Below are positions 9,772 to 20,759 of a stretch of DNA of 64,000 nt, piece after piece. Position 1 is the first letter of the stretch. Each line of letters starts with the position of its first letter. The stretch spans positions 36,531-100,530 of the forward strand of contig NZ_JADCKB010000011.1 of the NCBI RefSeq assembly GCF_014982785.1, in the 5' to 3' direction. The translations under genes and the position numbers were made by a program. Source of the stretch: Ructibacterium gallinarum. Its GTDB lineage: Bacteria > Bacillota > Clostridia > Monoglobales > Monoglobaceae. The notes under the pieces are model-generated. The model did not search any database and was not told where the DNA came from. It saw only the letters and a program-made list of their open reading frames with translations.

Positions 9772-9844
9772 TGATACATCTGTAATATAAATTTAATGAT
9801 TGGCTTTTGCCGTCATAAAATTTATTTGAGTGGGAGATGAAATC

Positions 9845-10468
9845 TTGCTTTATTACAGAGAGAAAAAAACATGGAAAAAACTTGCGGTCAATGCAGTAAA
9901 AGGCGCGGCTGTGGTTGGGGCAGCGGTTTGGATTTGGAGCTGCTTCGGCATGGCCCCCAAGCAAAAGGAAGATGAGAGTAGGATTGTTGTAGCACAAGCT
10001 GTATATGATGAAAAAGGTTCAATCGTAAGTTCTGTATCGGAAACGATTCCGGCTTCTGCGGAAGTGCCAGAGCCTAGTGAGGATCCTACTGTGGCATGCG
10101 GAAGTTTTATAGAACCTGCTGTAGGAGTTTTGACTTCTGAATTTGGTTCCCGTTGGGGCAGACAGCACACGGGTATTGATATTGGTGGTGAAAACGGGTC
10201 AGAAATCCTCGCGGCAGACGGAGGAAAAGTGATTGTTTCCGGATGGGTGAGCGGTTACGGTAATTATATTGTGATTGATCATGAAAACGGTTATCAGACT
10301 GCGTATGGCCATTGCAGCGAACTTTTGGTTACAGAAGGGGAGCGTGTGGCGCAAGGTCAGTTAATTGCATATATGGGAAGTACAGGAAACAGTACGGGTC
10401 CGCATCTTCATTTTGAAATTAAAGCAGATGGAGAATATCAGAATCCGATGGATTATGGTGTTTATTGA
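9845..10468 (+). CDS. Membrane-anchored M23 (LytM) peptidoglycan endopeptidase
   Basis: 207 residues. A cytoplasmic stub of about 13 basic residues is followed by one membrane segment (about 19-36) and a short linker. The M23 domain has both zinc motifs, HTGID and HLHFE, so it should be active against peptide cross-links outside the membrane. The TTG at 9845 is preferred over GTG at 9830 because GGGAG lies eight bases before it. It ends just before an orphan WalR-like regulator. A SpoIIQ-type role is possible, but SpoIIQ is normally adjacent to other genes. Confidence 0.85.
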   Translation: MLYYREKKTWKKLAVNAVKGAAVVGAAVWIWSCFGMAPKQKEDESRIVVAQAVYDEKGSIVSSVSETIPASAEVPEPSEDPTVACGSFIEPAVGVLTSEFGSRWGRQHTGIDIGGENGSEILAADGGKVIVSGWVSGYGNYIVIDHENGYQTAYGHCSELLVTEGERVAQGQLIAYMGSTGNSTGPHLHFEIKADGEYQNPMDYGVY

Positions 10469-10506
10469 TACAAAAGTTTTTTGAGAATATTCCGGGGGTG
10501 GAAATC

Positions 10507-11199
10507 TTGGGTAAGAAAATTCTTGTGGTAGACGATGAAAAAAGTATTGTTGATATTTTAAAGCTGAATCTTCAGAACGAAGGATATACAGTTTATGAAG
10601 CATATGATGGTGAAGAAGCGGTGCTAAAGGCCGCAAACATTGAACCGGATCTGATTCTGCTTGATGTGATGCTGCCAAAACTGGATGGATTTTCGGTGTG
10701 CAAAAAAATTCGTGAAACTTCTTCGGTACCTATTTTGATGATTACGGCGCGGGAAGAGGAAGTGGATAAGGTGTTGGGCCTGGAGTTGGGCGCTGATGAT
10801 TATGTTACCAAACCATTTAGTGTTCGTGAGCTTATGGCGAGAATTAAAGCCAATATGCGTCGTACAGAGCTGGAACCTGCACATACGGAAGAGGATAACG
10901 ATATTGTCAATGTGGGATGCTTTACTCTTGACTGTAACCGTTATGAGCTTTATAAAAATGGGAAATTGATTGACTTAACTGTAAGAGAATTTGAGCTGAT
11001 TAAGTTTTTGTCTGCACAGCCCAATAAAATTTATTCCCGAAAGGCTCTGCTTGAATACGTATGGGATTATGAGTATTACGGTGATGTCCGTACAGTGGAT
11101 GTGACGGTGCGCAGAGTACGTGAAAAAGTGGAGGATGACCCATCTCAGCCTCGGCATATTATGACCAAACGCGGTGTTGGCTATTATTTTGCGGTTTAA
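10507..11199 (+). CDS. OmpR-family response regulator, WalR-like, without a kinase
   Basis: 230 residues. The receiver domain has acidic pocket DD at 9-10, phosphoacceptor Asp53 (LLDVMLPKLDG) and the conserved lysine in VTKPFS. The C-terminal winged helix ends in VRRVREKVEDDP...RGVGYYF. The receiver matches WalR/YycF closely (KVLGLELGADDYVTKPF). No histidine kinase is adjacent, which is unusual, because walR is normally followed by walK. The TTG start at 10507 follows GGGGGTGG; an upstream start would overlap the peptidase stop. Pairing with a cell-wall peptidase and with rlmH fits a cell-wall regulon. Confidence 0.88.
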   Translation: MGKKILVVDDEKSIVDILKLNLQNEGYTVYEAYDGEEAVLKAANIEPDLILLDVMLPKLDGFSVCKKIRETSSVPILMITAREEEVDKVLGLELGADDYVTKPFSVRELMARIKANMRRTELEPAHTEEDNDIVNVGCFTLDCNRYELYKNGKLIDLTVREFELIKFLSAQPNKIYSRKALLEYVWDYEYYGDVRTVDVTVRRVREKVEDDPSQPRHIMTKRGVGYYFAV

Positions 11200-11214
11200 T
11201 GCGGATATACTTGA

Positions 11215-11247
11215 GCCGGTCTCTGACAGAGACTGGCTTTTATCTTT
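11215..11247 (+). terminator. Terminator between the response regulator and rlmH
   Basis: GCCGGTCTC (11215-11223) pairs with GAGACTGGC (11229-11237), one G-T pair, loop TGACA, followed by a T-rich tract. rlmH may therefore be read partly from readthrough. Confidence 0.85.
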
Positions 11248-11262
11248 TGGGGAGGATTGTTC

Positions 11263-11745
11263 ATGCTGAATATTACGGTAATTGGGGTTGGGAAACTGAA
11301 AGAAAAATATTGGAAAGCAGCAATAGAGGAGTATGCAAAAAGAATGACAAGGTACTGTAGGATCGAGATACAGGAAGTGAAGGATGAGCCTGCACCGGAA
11401 ACGCTTTCAGAAAAGGAAAAGCTGATGGTTATGGAAAAGGAAGGCAGAAGGATTATGGATCGGATTCCGGACAGCGCCTATGTGATTGCTCTTTGCATAG
11501 AGGGCAAACAGATGCCCTCTGAAAAATTAGCAGAAATGCTACGAAAAACAGCGACAGAGGGTAAAAATCATTTTGTTTTTATTATTGGAGGTTCTATGGG
11601 ACTCAGTGAGATGGTAAAGCGGCGAGCGGATCTTCAACTTAGCTTTTCGCCTATGACTTTTCCGCATCAATTGATGAGGGTGATCCTTCTTGAGCAGATT
11701 TACCGGGCTTTTACTATTCTGCATGATGGAAAATATCACAAATAA
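11263..11745 (+). CDS. rlmH: 23S rRNA pseudouridine-1915 N3-methyltransferase RlmH
   Basis: 160 residues, the normal RlmH length. It methylates pseudouridine 1915 in helix 69 of 23S rRNA using S-adenosylmethionine. The SPOUT knot appears in FIIGGSMGLSEMVKRRAD and FSPMTFPHQLMRVILLEQIYRAF, ending with the usual YHK. The ATG at 11263 follows GGGGAGG. rlmH usually closes the walRK cluster in Firmicutes, and here it follows the orphan WalR-like gene. Confidence 0.97.
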   Translation: MLNITVIGVGKLKEKYWKAAIEEYAKRMTRYCRIEIQEVKDEPAPETLSEKEKLMVMEKEGRRIMDRIPDSAYVIALCIEGKQMPSEKLAEMLRKTATEGKNHFVFIIGGSMGLSEMVKRRADLQLSFSPMTFPHQLMRVILLEQIYRAFTILHDGKYHK

Positions 11746-11802
11746 AAGAATATTCTGCGGATATTCCGGAAATGCTTGGAATAGAAAGAAGGAGGAGTTT
11801 AC

Positions 11803-13374
11803 ATGAAACGTCTTTTTTATAATGGCTCAATTTTAACCATGGACGGGACATATACCGAAGCGCTTTTGATTCAGGATGGAATGATCCAGGCGGTTGGAAC
11901 GTTGCGGGAAATGGAGAGGCAATGTGATCCGCAGACAGAAAGGACAGACTTGGCAGGATGTGCTTTATTACCTGGTTTTATTGATGGTCATAGCCATTTG
12001 ACCTCTGTAGCAAGAACCATGGGGATGATAGACTTGCGGGGAGCGGATTCTTTTGAAGAAATTTTGCGGCGAATGCAGGAATACCAAAAAACAAATAGCG
12101 GAGAATATGGGGATTGGCTTATGGGTTTTGGCTATGACCATACTGTACTAAAAGAGGGAAAACACCCGGATGCGGCACTGCTGGATCAGGTAAGTACTGA
12201 TAGGCCAGTAATGATTACCCATACTTCGTTTCATATGGGCGTGGTTAATCATGCGGCGCTGAAGCGTCTGAGAATAGGGGAAGAAACACTGGATCCGGAC
12301 AATGGAAAAATTGGCCGTGTGGATGGATCTTCTTGTCCAAACGGTTATCTGGAGGAAGGTGCATTTATGCAGGCTGGAAGCCAGCTTCCTAGTCCTTCTG
12401 AAGAACTTATGCACAAAAGAATACGTGAGGCGGAACAATATTATTTTTCTTATGGAATTACTACAATTCAGGATGGTATGACGGATGCTGCGGGCTGGAA
12501 CCTTTTGAGGAATATGGCGGAAGCAGGAGAACTGACTGCAGATATTGTGGCCTATACAGATGTTCGCTTGGAAAAAACGGAAGAACAGGAAAAATTTCGG
12601 GCTTATTGCGGACATTTAAAATGGGGAGGTTATAAGTTGTTCTTGGATGGTTCTCCTCAAGGCAGAACAGCGTGGATGCTGACCCCTTATGTTGGAAGTG
12701 ATTTTTACGGTTATCCTGTCCATAGTGACGAGGAGGTAAAAAAATATACACATAAGGCAGTGAAACAGGGAGTGCAGCTTTTGACACATTGTAATGGGGA
12801 TGCGGCCGCAGAACAATTAATTTCTGCGTTTGAACAGGAGGAAGATTTTGCCCGGCTTCGCCCTGTTATGATTCATGCACAGTTGGTACGTGGTTCTCAG
12901 TTGAAACGGATGGGAAGATTAGGGATCATCGCTTCCTTTTTTCCAGCACATGTTTATTACTGGGGAGATGTGCATATGAAAAACTTTGGCTTGCAGAGAG
13001 CTTCGGCGATCAGTCCGGTCCGTACGGCGATGGAGGCGGGAGTTATTTGCAATCTGCACCAGGATACACCGGTTATAGCACCCAATATGCTGGAGACAAT
13101 GTGGTGCGCTGTAAGGCGTATGACAAAAGGAAAAGTTTGTCTTGGGGCGGAATATGCGATTACTCCGTATGAAGCCTTGAGGGCAGTAACCAAGGATGCA
13201 GCTTTTGCTTATTTTGAAGAATCAAAGAAGGGAACATTGACCCCGGGGAAAAAAGCGGATATGATTATTTTAGACCGTAGTCCTCTTTCCTGTCCTCCAG
13301 ATGAGCTTAGAAAGGTGGCTGTTTTAGAAACGATAAAAGATGGAAAAACGGTGTATCAAAAAGAAAAAGAATAG
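11803..13374 (+). CDS. YtcJ-like amidohydrolase
   Basis: 523 residues of the metal-dependent amidohydrolase superfamily. The first metal-binding motif is GFIDGHSHL near residue 60. A HCNGD motif is seen near 327, and a conserved aspartate lies in LHQDTPV near 420. The C-terminal beta-sandwich (LTPGKKADMIILD) is typical of YtcJ-like enzymes. The natural substrate is not known; cyclic amides or N-acyl compounds are usual for the family. GGAGG precedes the ATG. It is followed by its neighbour ridA from a separate predicted promoter. Confidence 0.85.
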   Translation: MKRLFYNGSILTMDGTYTEALLIQDGMIQAVGTLREMERQCDPQTERTDLAGCALLPGFIDGHSHLTSVARTMGMIDLRGADSFEEILRRMQEYQKTNSGEYGDWLMGFGYDHTVLKEGKHPDAALLDQVSTDRPVMITHTSFHMGVVNHAALKRLRIGEETLDPDNGKIGRVDGSSCPNGYLEEGAFMQAGSQLPSPSEELMHKRIREAEQYYFSYGITTIQDGMTDAAGWNLLRNMAEAGELTADIVAYTDVRLEKTEEQEKFRAYCGHLKWGGYKLFLDGSPQGRTAWMLTPYVGSDFYGYPVHSDEEVKKYTHKAVKQGVQLLTHCNGDAAAEQLISAFEQEEDFARLRPVMIHAQLVRGSQLKRMGRLGIIASFFPAHVYYWGDVHMKNFGLQRASAISPVRTAMEAGVICNLHQDTPVIAPNMLETMWCAVRRMTKGKVCLGAEYAITPYEALRAVTKDAAFAYFEESKKGTLTPGKKADMIILDRSPLSCPPDELRKVAVLETIKDGKTVYQKEKE

Positions 13375-13382
13375 TAAGGATC

Positions 13383-13411
13383 TTGACTTTTTGGTAAATA
13401 TAGGGTAAAGT
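13383..13411 (+). promoter_or_regulatory. Predicted promoter of ridA
   Basis: TTGACT (13383-13388) and TAAAGT (13406-13411) are spaced by 17 bases, 35 bases upstream of the ridA ATG. Confidence 0.55.
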
Positions 13412-13446
13412 AAAAGTAGAATTTGTACAACGAGGAGGAGTTTAGA

Positions 13447-13818
13447 ATGGAAAAAATTTATACAAAGAATGCGCCAGATGCGATTGGACCTTATTCTCAG
13501 GCTATTGCAGTCAATGGGATGTTATTTACGTCCGGACAAATTGCAATTAATCCTGCTACCGGAATAGTGGAAGCGGAAGATATTGCAGGGCAGACAGAAC
13601 AAATTATGAAAAACCTTGGTGCATTGCTGGAAGCAGGCGGGAGCAGTTTTAGTAAGGCCGTAAAAACCACTTGCTTTTTGGCAGATATGAATGATTTTGC
13701 TGTTTTTAATGAAATTTATGGTAAATATTTTACGGAAAAGCCGGCACGCTCCTGTGTGGCTGTGAAGGCTTTGCCTAAAGGCGTTTTGGCAGAAGTTGAA
13801 GTGATTGCTGTTCTTTGA
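13447..13818 (+). CDS. ridA: RidA-family 2-iminobutanoate/2-iminopropanoate deaminase
   Basis: 123 residues. It hydrolyses reactive imine or enamine intermediates made by pyridoxal-phosphate enzymes. Family motifs are IGPYSQA near residue 11, FTSGQI, the catalytic arginine in RSCVAVKALPKG, and the closing EVEVIAV. The ATG at 13447 is preceded by GAGGAGG. The stop codon overlaps the start of the next gene as TGATG, which couples their translation. Confidence 0.95.
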   Translation: MEKIYTKNAPDAIGPYSQAIAVNGMLFTSGQIAINPATGIVEAEDIAGQTEQIMKNLGALLEAGGSSFSKAVKTTCFLADMNDFAVFNEIYGKYFTEKPARSCVAVKALPKGVLAEVEVIAVL

Positions 13819-15392
13819 TGATGAAAGAGAAGATGTGTTCTTTTCAACAAGCAGTGGATCAGCCACTTTCCGAAAAAAAATATTGGAATATGGCATATCT
13901 GGTGGCTGCGGCCGTAGCGATATTTACATTTCTTGTAATGCGGAATGTTCGACTCTACGGTGATGATTATTTTTATGGTACATTTGGTATGCAGGGCTGG
14001 AGCGGGTTTTGGCAGGCACATCAAAACCATTATATGCAGTCTAACGGCCGGGCGGTTGTTCATATTTTGGATGCTTTGTTTTTGCAGTTTCCTCCCATTT
14101 TATGGCAAGTGGTAAACTGTTTTATGCTGGGGCTGGTCGTTTTTCTTGGTGTGTGCTGTGTTTTGCCGGAAAACGGAAGAAGACCTTCTCAGGTTTTCTG
14201 CGGTTCGGCAGTGCTTGGAGCTTTGATTTTATATTTGGATATCAGGATTACCAATCAGAGTGTATACTGGGAAACAGGTTCCTGGAATTATGTTTTTCCT
14301 TTTGTCCTTTTATTGGGTACTTGGGTTATGTTGGAAAAAAGGCGTAGAGAAAGAGGAAATAGTATTGCCTTATCAATTTTGGCTTTTTTTTCTGCTGCGA
14401 CAACGGAACAGAATGCCATGATGACAGTAGGTCTGATTTTTCTTTATCTCGCAGATAGTTGGTGGGTGCATAAGAAAAAAGTGGATCGTGCCATGCTTTG
14501 CGCATTGTGTATTGCGGTTTTAGGGGCCTTGTCGGTTCTTGCTGCCCCATCGCAATGGACACGTTTTCAGGATGAACAGCAGGGCAGAGCAGAAATGACG
14601 TTTGGAGAATTATTGGTAGCTAACGTGAAGGAACAGGGAACCTTGTTTTTTTCTGGTATATATATGCAAGTACCGCAGATTATGGCCATTGCAGGAACCA
14701 TCTTTTTTGTGTTCACCGTTTCATCAAGGTTTTGGATTGTAGGAAATGTGTGTGGCAAGCTGTGGTGCCTGGTAGGTCTTTGCGTTATTGGCTTGGTGCT
14801 GTATGCGTCAGGAGAATATGATGATATTATTGCATACCGAACTTTTTCATGCATTTTCATTTTTATCTATTATCTGCTTTCAGGTATTTTTCTATTTTGG
14901 TATATGCTCACCTATAAACCGGAACAATACTATATACCTTTGATAGCGGTTATTTTAGCGGCCGGTTCTCAGTTGATGATGCTGGTTTCACCTATGTTCG
15001 GGCCACGAACGGTTTTATGTGCTATTTTTTTGATGGGAATTTATACATCATTTATGGTTACGCATTATTTGCCATTTCAAAAAGGGAAAATAGAAACCCG
15101 CGGATTTATGGTTTTACTATGCCTGGTGATGATGGGAAATGCAGTACAGCTTTTTTTGCCTACAATATCCGGATATAAGGCAAATGCACCTATTGATGCA
15201 CAAAACCGTATGTTAATTGAGCAGTACAAACAACAAGGCGGTGAAAATTTGGTACAGTATACCATGCGGGACGATTTTTATGCTTGGTCTTTGCCTTATA
15301 ACAGTGCTTATCATGAAGAGTGGTATAAGGTGTATTATGAACTTCCGGCAGAACTCCCAATTGTGTGGGAAAACATGTCAGAGGAAACATAA
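13818..15392 (+). CDS. DUF6056-like polytopic membrane protein
   Basis: About 524 residues with roughly ten membrane segments. An early loop, RLYGDDYFYGTF, and the following HYMQSNGRAVVHIL resemble DUF6056, a family with the look of GT-C glycosyltransferases (acidic pair after the first membrane helix). A lipid-linked sugar donor would be expected, but this is inference. The start overlaps the ridA stop, so it may be the second gene of that operon. The true start could be the ATG at 13818 or 13821. A terminator follows. Confidence 0.7.
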   Translation: MMKEKMCSFQQAVDQPLSEKKYWNMAYLVAAAVAIFTFLVMRNVRLYGDDYFYGTFGMQGWSGFWQAHQNHYMQSNGRAVVHILDALFLQFPPILWQVVNCFMLGLVVFLGVCCVLPENGRRPSQVFCGSAVLGALILYLDIRITNQSVYWETGSWNYVFPFVLLLGTWVMLEKRRRERGNSIALSILAFFSAATTEQNAMMTVGLIFLYLADSWWVHKKKVDRAMLCALCIAVLGALSVLAAPSQWTRFQDEQQGRAEMTFGELLVANVKEQGTLFFSGIYMQVPQIMAIAGTIFFVFTVSSRFWIVGNVCGKLWCLVGLCVIGLVLYASGEYDDIIAYRTFSCIFIFIYYLLSGIFLFWYMLTYKPEQYYIPLIAVILAAGSQLMMLVSPMFGPRTVLCAIFLMGIYTSFMVTHYLPFQKGKIETRGFMVLLCLVMMGNAVQLFLPTISGYKANAPIDAQNRMLIEQYKQQGGENLVQYTMRDDFYAWSLPYNSAYHEEWYKVYYELPAELPIVWENMSEET

Positions 15393-15396
15393 AGAA

Positions 15397-15429
15397 AAAC
15401 GGTTTCAGTTTTTGCTGAGCCGTTTTTTG
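15397..15429 (+). terminator. Terminator after the DUF6056-like gene
   Basis: AACGGTTTCAG pairs with CTGAGCCGTT with one bulge, followed by TTTTTT. Confidence 0.85.
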
Positions 15430-15499
15430 CTGATTACATGATTAAGTGTGGAAAATGATCTTGAAAAATGGTTTTTATTTAAGTAGCAGGTATAGTAAA

Positions 15500-15712
15500 G
15501 GTAATGCTGTGTAAACAGCCGTGGGGCATTATTCGCGTAAGAAAAATTTTCGATGAGCCTATAGTCTCGGCTGGTAACGAGCCCCAAGGGGGAAATGCAA
15601 GACACCGACACCTGTTGGAGTCAGGCAGATAACTATGAGTTATGTCTTGACGGCGGTAAAATTGGCATTGATAGATGTGTCAATATCATTGCTGCGCTGT
15701 CTCAGCATATGT
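15500..15712 (+). ncRNA. Candidate structured non-coding RNA, family unresolved
   Basis: This stretch of about 560 bases between genes has no credible reading frame but is dense in complementary segments. ATGCTG near 15503 can close on CAGCAT near 15703. GCTGT-GTAA-ACAGC is a tetraloop hairpin near 15505-15519. GCCGT near 15529 can pair with ACGGC near 15650. CAAGACA near 15598 pairs with TGTCTTG near 15643 and encloses CCTG/CAGG and the perfect ATAACT-ATG-AGTTAT hairpin. Size and multi-branch shape recall 6S or raiA RNA, but I cannot identify the family. The strand is assumed from the neighbours. Confidence 0.5.
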
Positions 15713-15817
15713 AATCATTAAGAAATCGAAACTCTTTATTTCTATGGCAGAAAAGGTAACAGAAATTTTGTCTAGCAAATATTTAAAAATTTTTTTTATT
15801 TTTGTAGAATAGAATTC

Positions 15818-15846
15818 TTGTAATTTTTGGATAACTATGGTACACT
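15818..15846 (+). promoter_or_regulatory. Predicted promoter of the V-type ATPase operon
   Basis: TTGTAA (15818-15823) and TACACT (15841-15846) are 17 bases apart, leaving a leader of about 100 bases before the first start codon. Confidence 0.55.
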
Positions 15847-15954
15847 AAAATGAATAAAAGCTTTTTCGCTGTATGCAGTTAGAAGATGCATGAAGTACAT
15901 AAAAGTGGGAAGGATAAAAATGGATATTTAGTGTGGAAAGAAAGGGGTGAGGAT

Positions 15955-16263
15955 ATGGCAAAAGAAACAATAGAGCGAGTGCGTGGTGTGGAAAACGAAG
16001 CGGATGAAATAGAACAGAAAGCAAAAATGGAAGCAGTGCATATTCGGGCTATTGCGGAGGATAAAATCCGCGAAATGCAAGAAGAAAATGAGAAAAAAAT
16101 TCAGGAAATGAAAGATATAAAACATAGGGAAGCCCGAGAAAAGGTTTCTGCATATGAAATGGAGAAACTTGCGGAAGCGGAGGCCGCATGTGCTGACCTG
16201 GAGAAAACCGCGCGGCAGAAGATAGAGCATACAGCAAAGAAACTGGCAGCGTTTTTAAAATAG
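15955..16263 (+). CDS. ntpF: V-type ATPase peripheral-stalk subunit (G/H type)
   Basis: 102 residues, almost entirely charged coiled coil (EENEKKIQEMKDIKHREAR), as expected for the small stalk subunit that pairs with subunit E to form the stator. The ATG at 15955 is preceded by AAGGGGTGAGG; the longer frame from 15886 lacks a ribosome site. It is the first gene of the nine-gene operon in the E. hirae ntp order. Identification rests on position, length and coiled-coil character more than on conserved residues. Confidence 0.85.
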   Translation: MAKETIERVRGVENEADEIEQKAKMEAVHIRAIAEDKIREMQEENEKKIQEMKDIKHREAREKVSAYEMEKLAEAEAACADLEKTARQKIEHTAKKLAAFLK

Positions 16264-16312
16264 AGCGGTGCCTGCTAAGAAGGCTTTACATTATAGAAAG
16301 CGGGGTGAAAAT

Positions 16313-18831
<2,519 letters not shown>

Positions 18832-18867
18832 TGTTCCTGTTCTATCGGACAGAAAGGAGGGTATGGT

Positions 18868-19464
18868 ATGACAGGGTTAGACAATATTATCAGCAGTGTC
18901 CTTAAAGAATCTGAGCAGAAAGCTGCGGACATGATAGAGAAGGCATCGGCAGAGGCGGAAGAAAAGATGAAAAACGCCCAGATAGAAGAAGAAAAGCGTA
19001 TGCAGCAAGCGGAGCAGAAAGCGGAAGCGGCTGCAGAACAGCTGTATGCACGTACGCAGTCAGCAGTACAAAGGAAAATTAGCCAGATGATGCTGAAAAA
19101 AAAGCAGGAACTGATTCATGAGGCAATTGAAAAGGCTTACGAACACCTGCTTCAGATGACCGACGAAGAATTCGAATTTTTTGTTTTAAAGCGGTTGGAA
19201 AAAATTTCGCCTGACACCGAAGGAATTTTATATTTTGTGCCGAGAAACGGAGAATTGATCAGCAAAGAGCTGAAAAAGGAACTGAAAAAGCAACATCCTG
19301 GTCTGGAAATTTCCGAAGAACCGTTAAAGCAAACAGACGGGGGTTTTATCTTGCAAATTGGATTGGTACAGGAAAACAGTACTTTCCGGGCTTTGCTGGA
19401 AGAAAATATGGACGCTCTCCGTGATGAGGCTGGTCGCCTTTTGTTTGAGGAGGCGGTGCAATGA
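18868..19464 (+). CDS. ntpE: V-type ATPase subunit E
   Basis: 198 residues. The N-terminal 100 residues are a long charged helix (stator stalk) and the C-terminal half is a mixed alpha/beta head that holds the catalytic hexamer. AAAGGAGG lies upstream of the ATG. The last codons overlap the start of ntpC by four bases. Identity is from fold character and operon position. Confidence 0.92.
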   Translation: MTGLDNIISSVLKESEQKAADMIEKASAEAEEKMKNAQIEEEKRMQQAEQKAEAAAEQLYARTQSAVQRKISQMMLKKKQELIHEAIEKAYEHLLQMTDEEFEFFVLKRLEKISPDTEGILYFVPRNGELISKELKKELKKQHPGLEISEEPLKQTDGGFILQIGLVQENSTFRALLEENMDALRDEAGRLLFEEAVQ

Positions 19465-20423
19465 AAGAAGATTATATCTATGGTGTAGCTAGGGTACATG
19501 TGCGGGAAGCAGAACTGCTCAACCGGCAAGATATTGAGCAGCTGCTGACAGCGACTTCGTATGATGATGCCGTGCAGATGCTAGCAGAAAAAGGATATAC
19601 CGGAGATGATAGCAAGATCGAAAATTTGATTTCTGCGCGGCGTAAAAGCCTATGGGAATTTTTGCAGGAACTTGGCGTTTCCCCACAGCAGCTTAGTATG
19701 TTTCGGGCTGATATTGATTTCCATAATTTAAAGGTTGCTGTAAAATCTCAGATTTTATCGGAAGATGCGGAAATGTTTATGATGGATTTTGGCAATATTG
19801 CTCCAAAACAAATCCAAAAAGCCGTGCAGGAAAGGGATTTTTCAGATTTGCCGTCGATTATGGGAAGAGCTGGACAAAATGCGTTAGATATTCTGCTGAA
19901 AACGCGGGACGGACAGCTGTGTGATGTTATTTTGGATCGTGCGGCACTTGAGTCGGTCTATAAGGCGGGAAGGGATTCTGATATTCCGCTGGTTAGAGAA
20001 TATGTAAAATTGAAAACAGCTCTGACAGATATTAAAATTGCGGTTCGCTGCTGCTTGACGGAAAAATCGTTGGATTTTATAGACCGTGCTTTGGCTGTGT
20101 GTGAAGGACTGGATGTTCATGCATTGGCGTTGGCGGCTGCAAAGGATTTGGAAGCAGTTTATACCTGCCTTTTTTCTACAGAGTATGACGGTGCTGTTGC
20201 AGCGTTAAAAGAGTCGATGTCTGCTTTTGAAAAATGGTGTGATAATCAGGTTATGCAATTGATCCGACAGGAAAAAAGCAAATGTTCTACGCTAAGCCCG
20301 ATTATTGCGTATTTACTTGCGGTTGAAAATGAAATGAAAATTGTACGGCTGATTCTTTCAGGTAAAAAAAATCAACTGGAGGAAAATCTTATTAGGGAAA
20401 GGGTGCGGGAACTATATGGCTAA
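19461..20423 (+). CDS. ntpC: V-type ATPase subunit C (d-type collar)
   Basis: 320 residues, largely helical, linking the central shaft to the rotor ring. The N-terminal DYIYGVARVHVREAELL and FHNLKVAVKSQIL are family signatures. The start overlaps ntpE and the end overlaps the next gene by eight bases, consistent with tight translational coupling. Confidence 0.94.
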   Translation: MKEDYIYGVARVHVREAELLNRQDIEQLLTATSYDDAVQMLAEKGYTGDDSKIENLISARRKSLWEFLQELGVSPQQLSMFRADIDFHNLKVAVKSQILSEDAEMFMMDFGNIAPKQIQKAVQERDFSDLPSIMGRAGQNALDILLKTRDGQLCDVILDRAALESVYKAGRDSDIPLVREYVKLKTALTDIKIAVRCCLTEKSLDFIDRALAVCEGLDVHALALAAAKDLEAVYTCLFSTEYDGAVAALKESMSAFEKWCDNQVMQLIRQEKSKCSTLSPIIAYLLAVENEMKIVRLILSGKKNQLEENLIRERVRELYG

Positions 20424-20733
20424 TATTGCAGTGATAGGTGAGCGTGATAGTATTTATGGTTTTGCGGCCTTAGGCCTTGATACTTTTTTTGTCCAAGCGG
20501 AAGAAGAAGTACGGCAGTGCTTTCACCAGTTGGTCGGCGGCGGATACGGTGTGATTTATATTACAGAAGCTGCGGCATCATTAATCTCTGAGGAAATAGA
20601 GAAGATAAAAATGCAGGCGGTTCCTGCCGTTATATTAATTCCAGGTGTTTGGGGAAATACCGGTGCAGGAACTGCTAATGTAAAAAAATCGGTTGAACAG
20701 GCAGTTGGATCGGACATTTTGTTCCATAACTGA
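20416..20733 (+). CDS. ntpG: V-type ATPase subunit F
   Basis: 105 residues with the Rossmann-like subunit F fold: [17 protein letters not shown] at the start and [12 protein letters not shown] in the middle, ending in a helix that binds the shaft subunit D. Called NtpG in E. hirae. The start lies within the end of ntpC. Confidence 0.94.
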   Translation: MANIAVIGERDSIYGFAALGLDTFFVQAEEEVRQCFHQLVGGGYGVIYITEAAASLISEEIEKIKMQAVPAVILIPGVWGNTGAGTANVKKSVEQAVGSDILFHN

Positions 20734-20759
20734 CCACAGCGGAAAAGGATGTGATGAAA

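Noticed and set aside
15500..15712. T-box, cobalamin riboswitch, SRP RNA, RNase P RNA or tmRNA
   Set aside because: Their diagnostic sequences are not found by eye, and there is no vitamin or aminoacyl-tRNA gene downstream.
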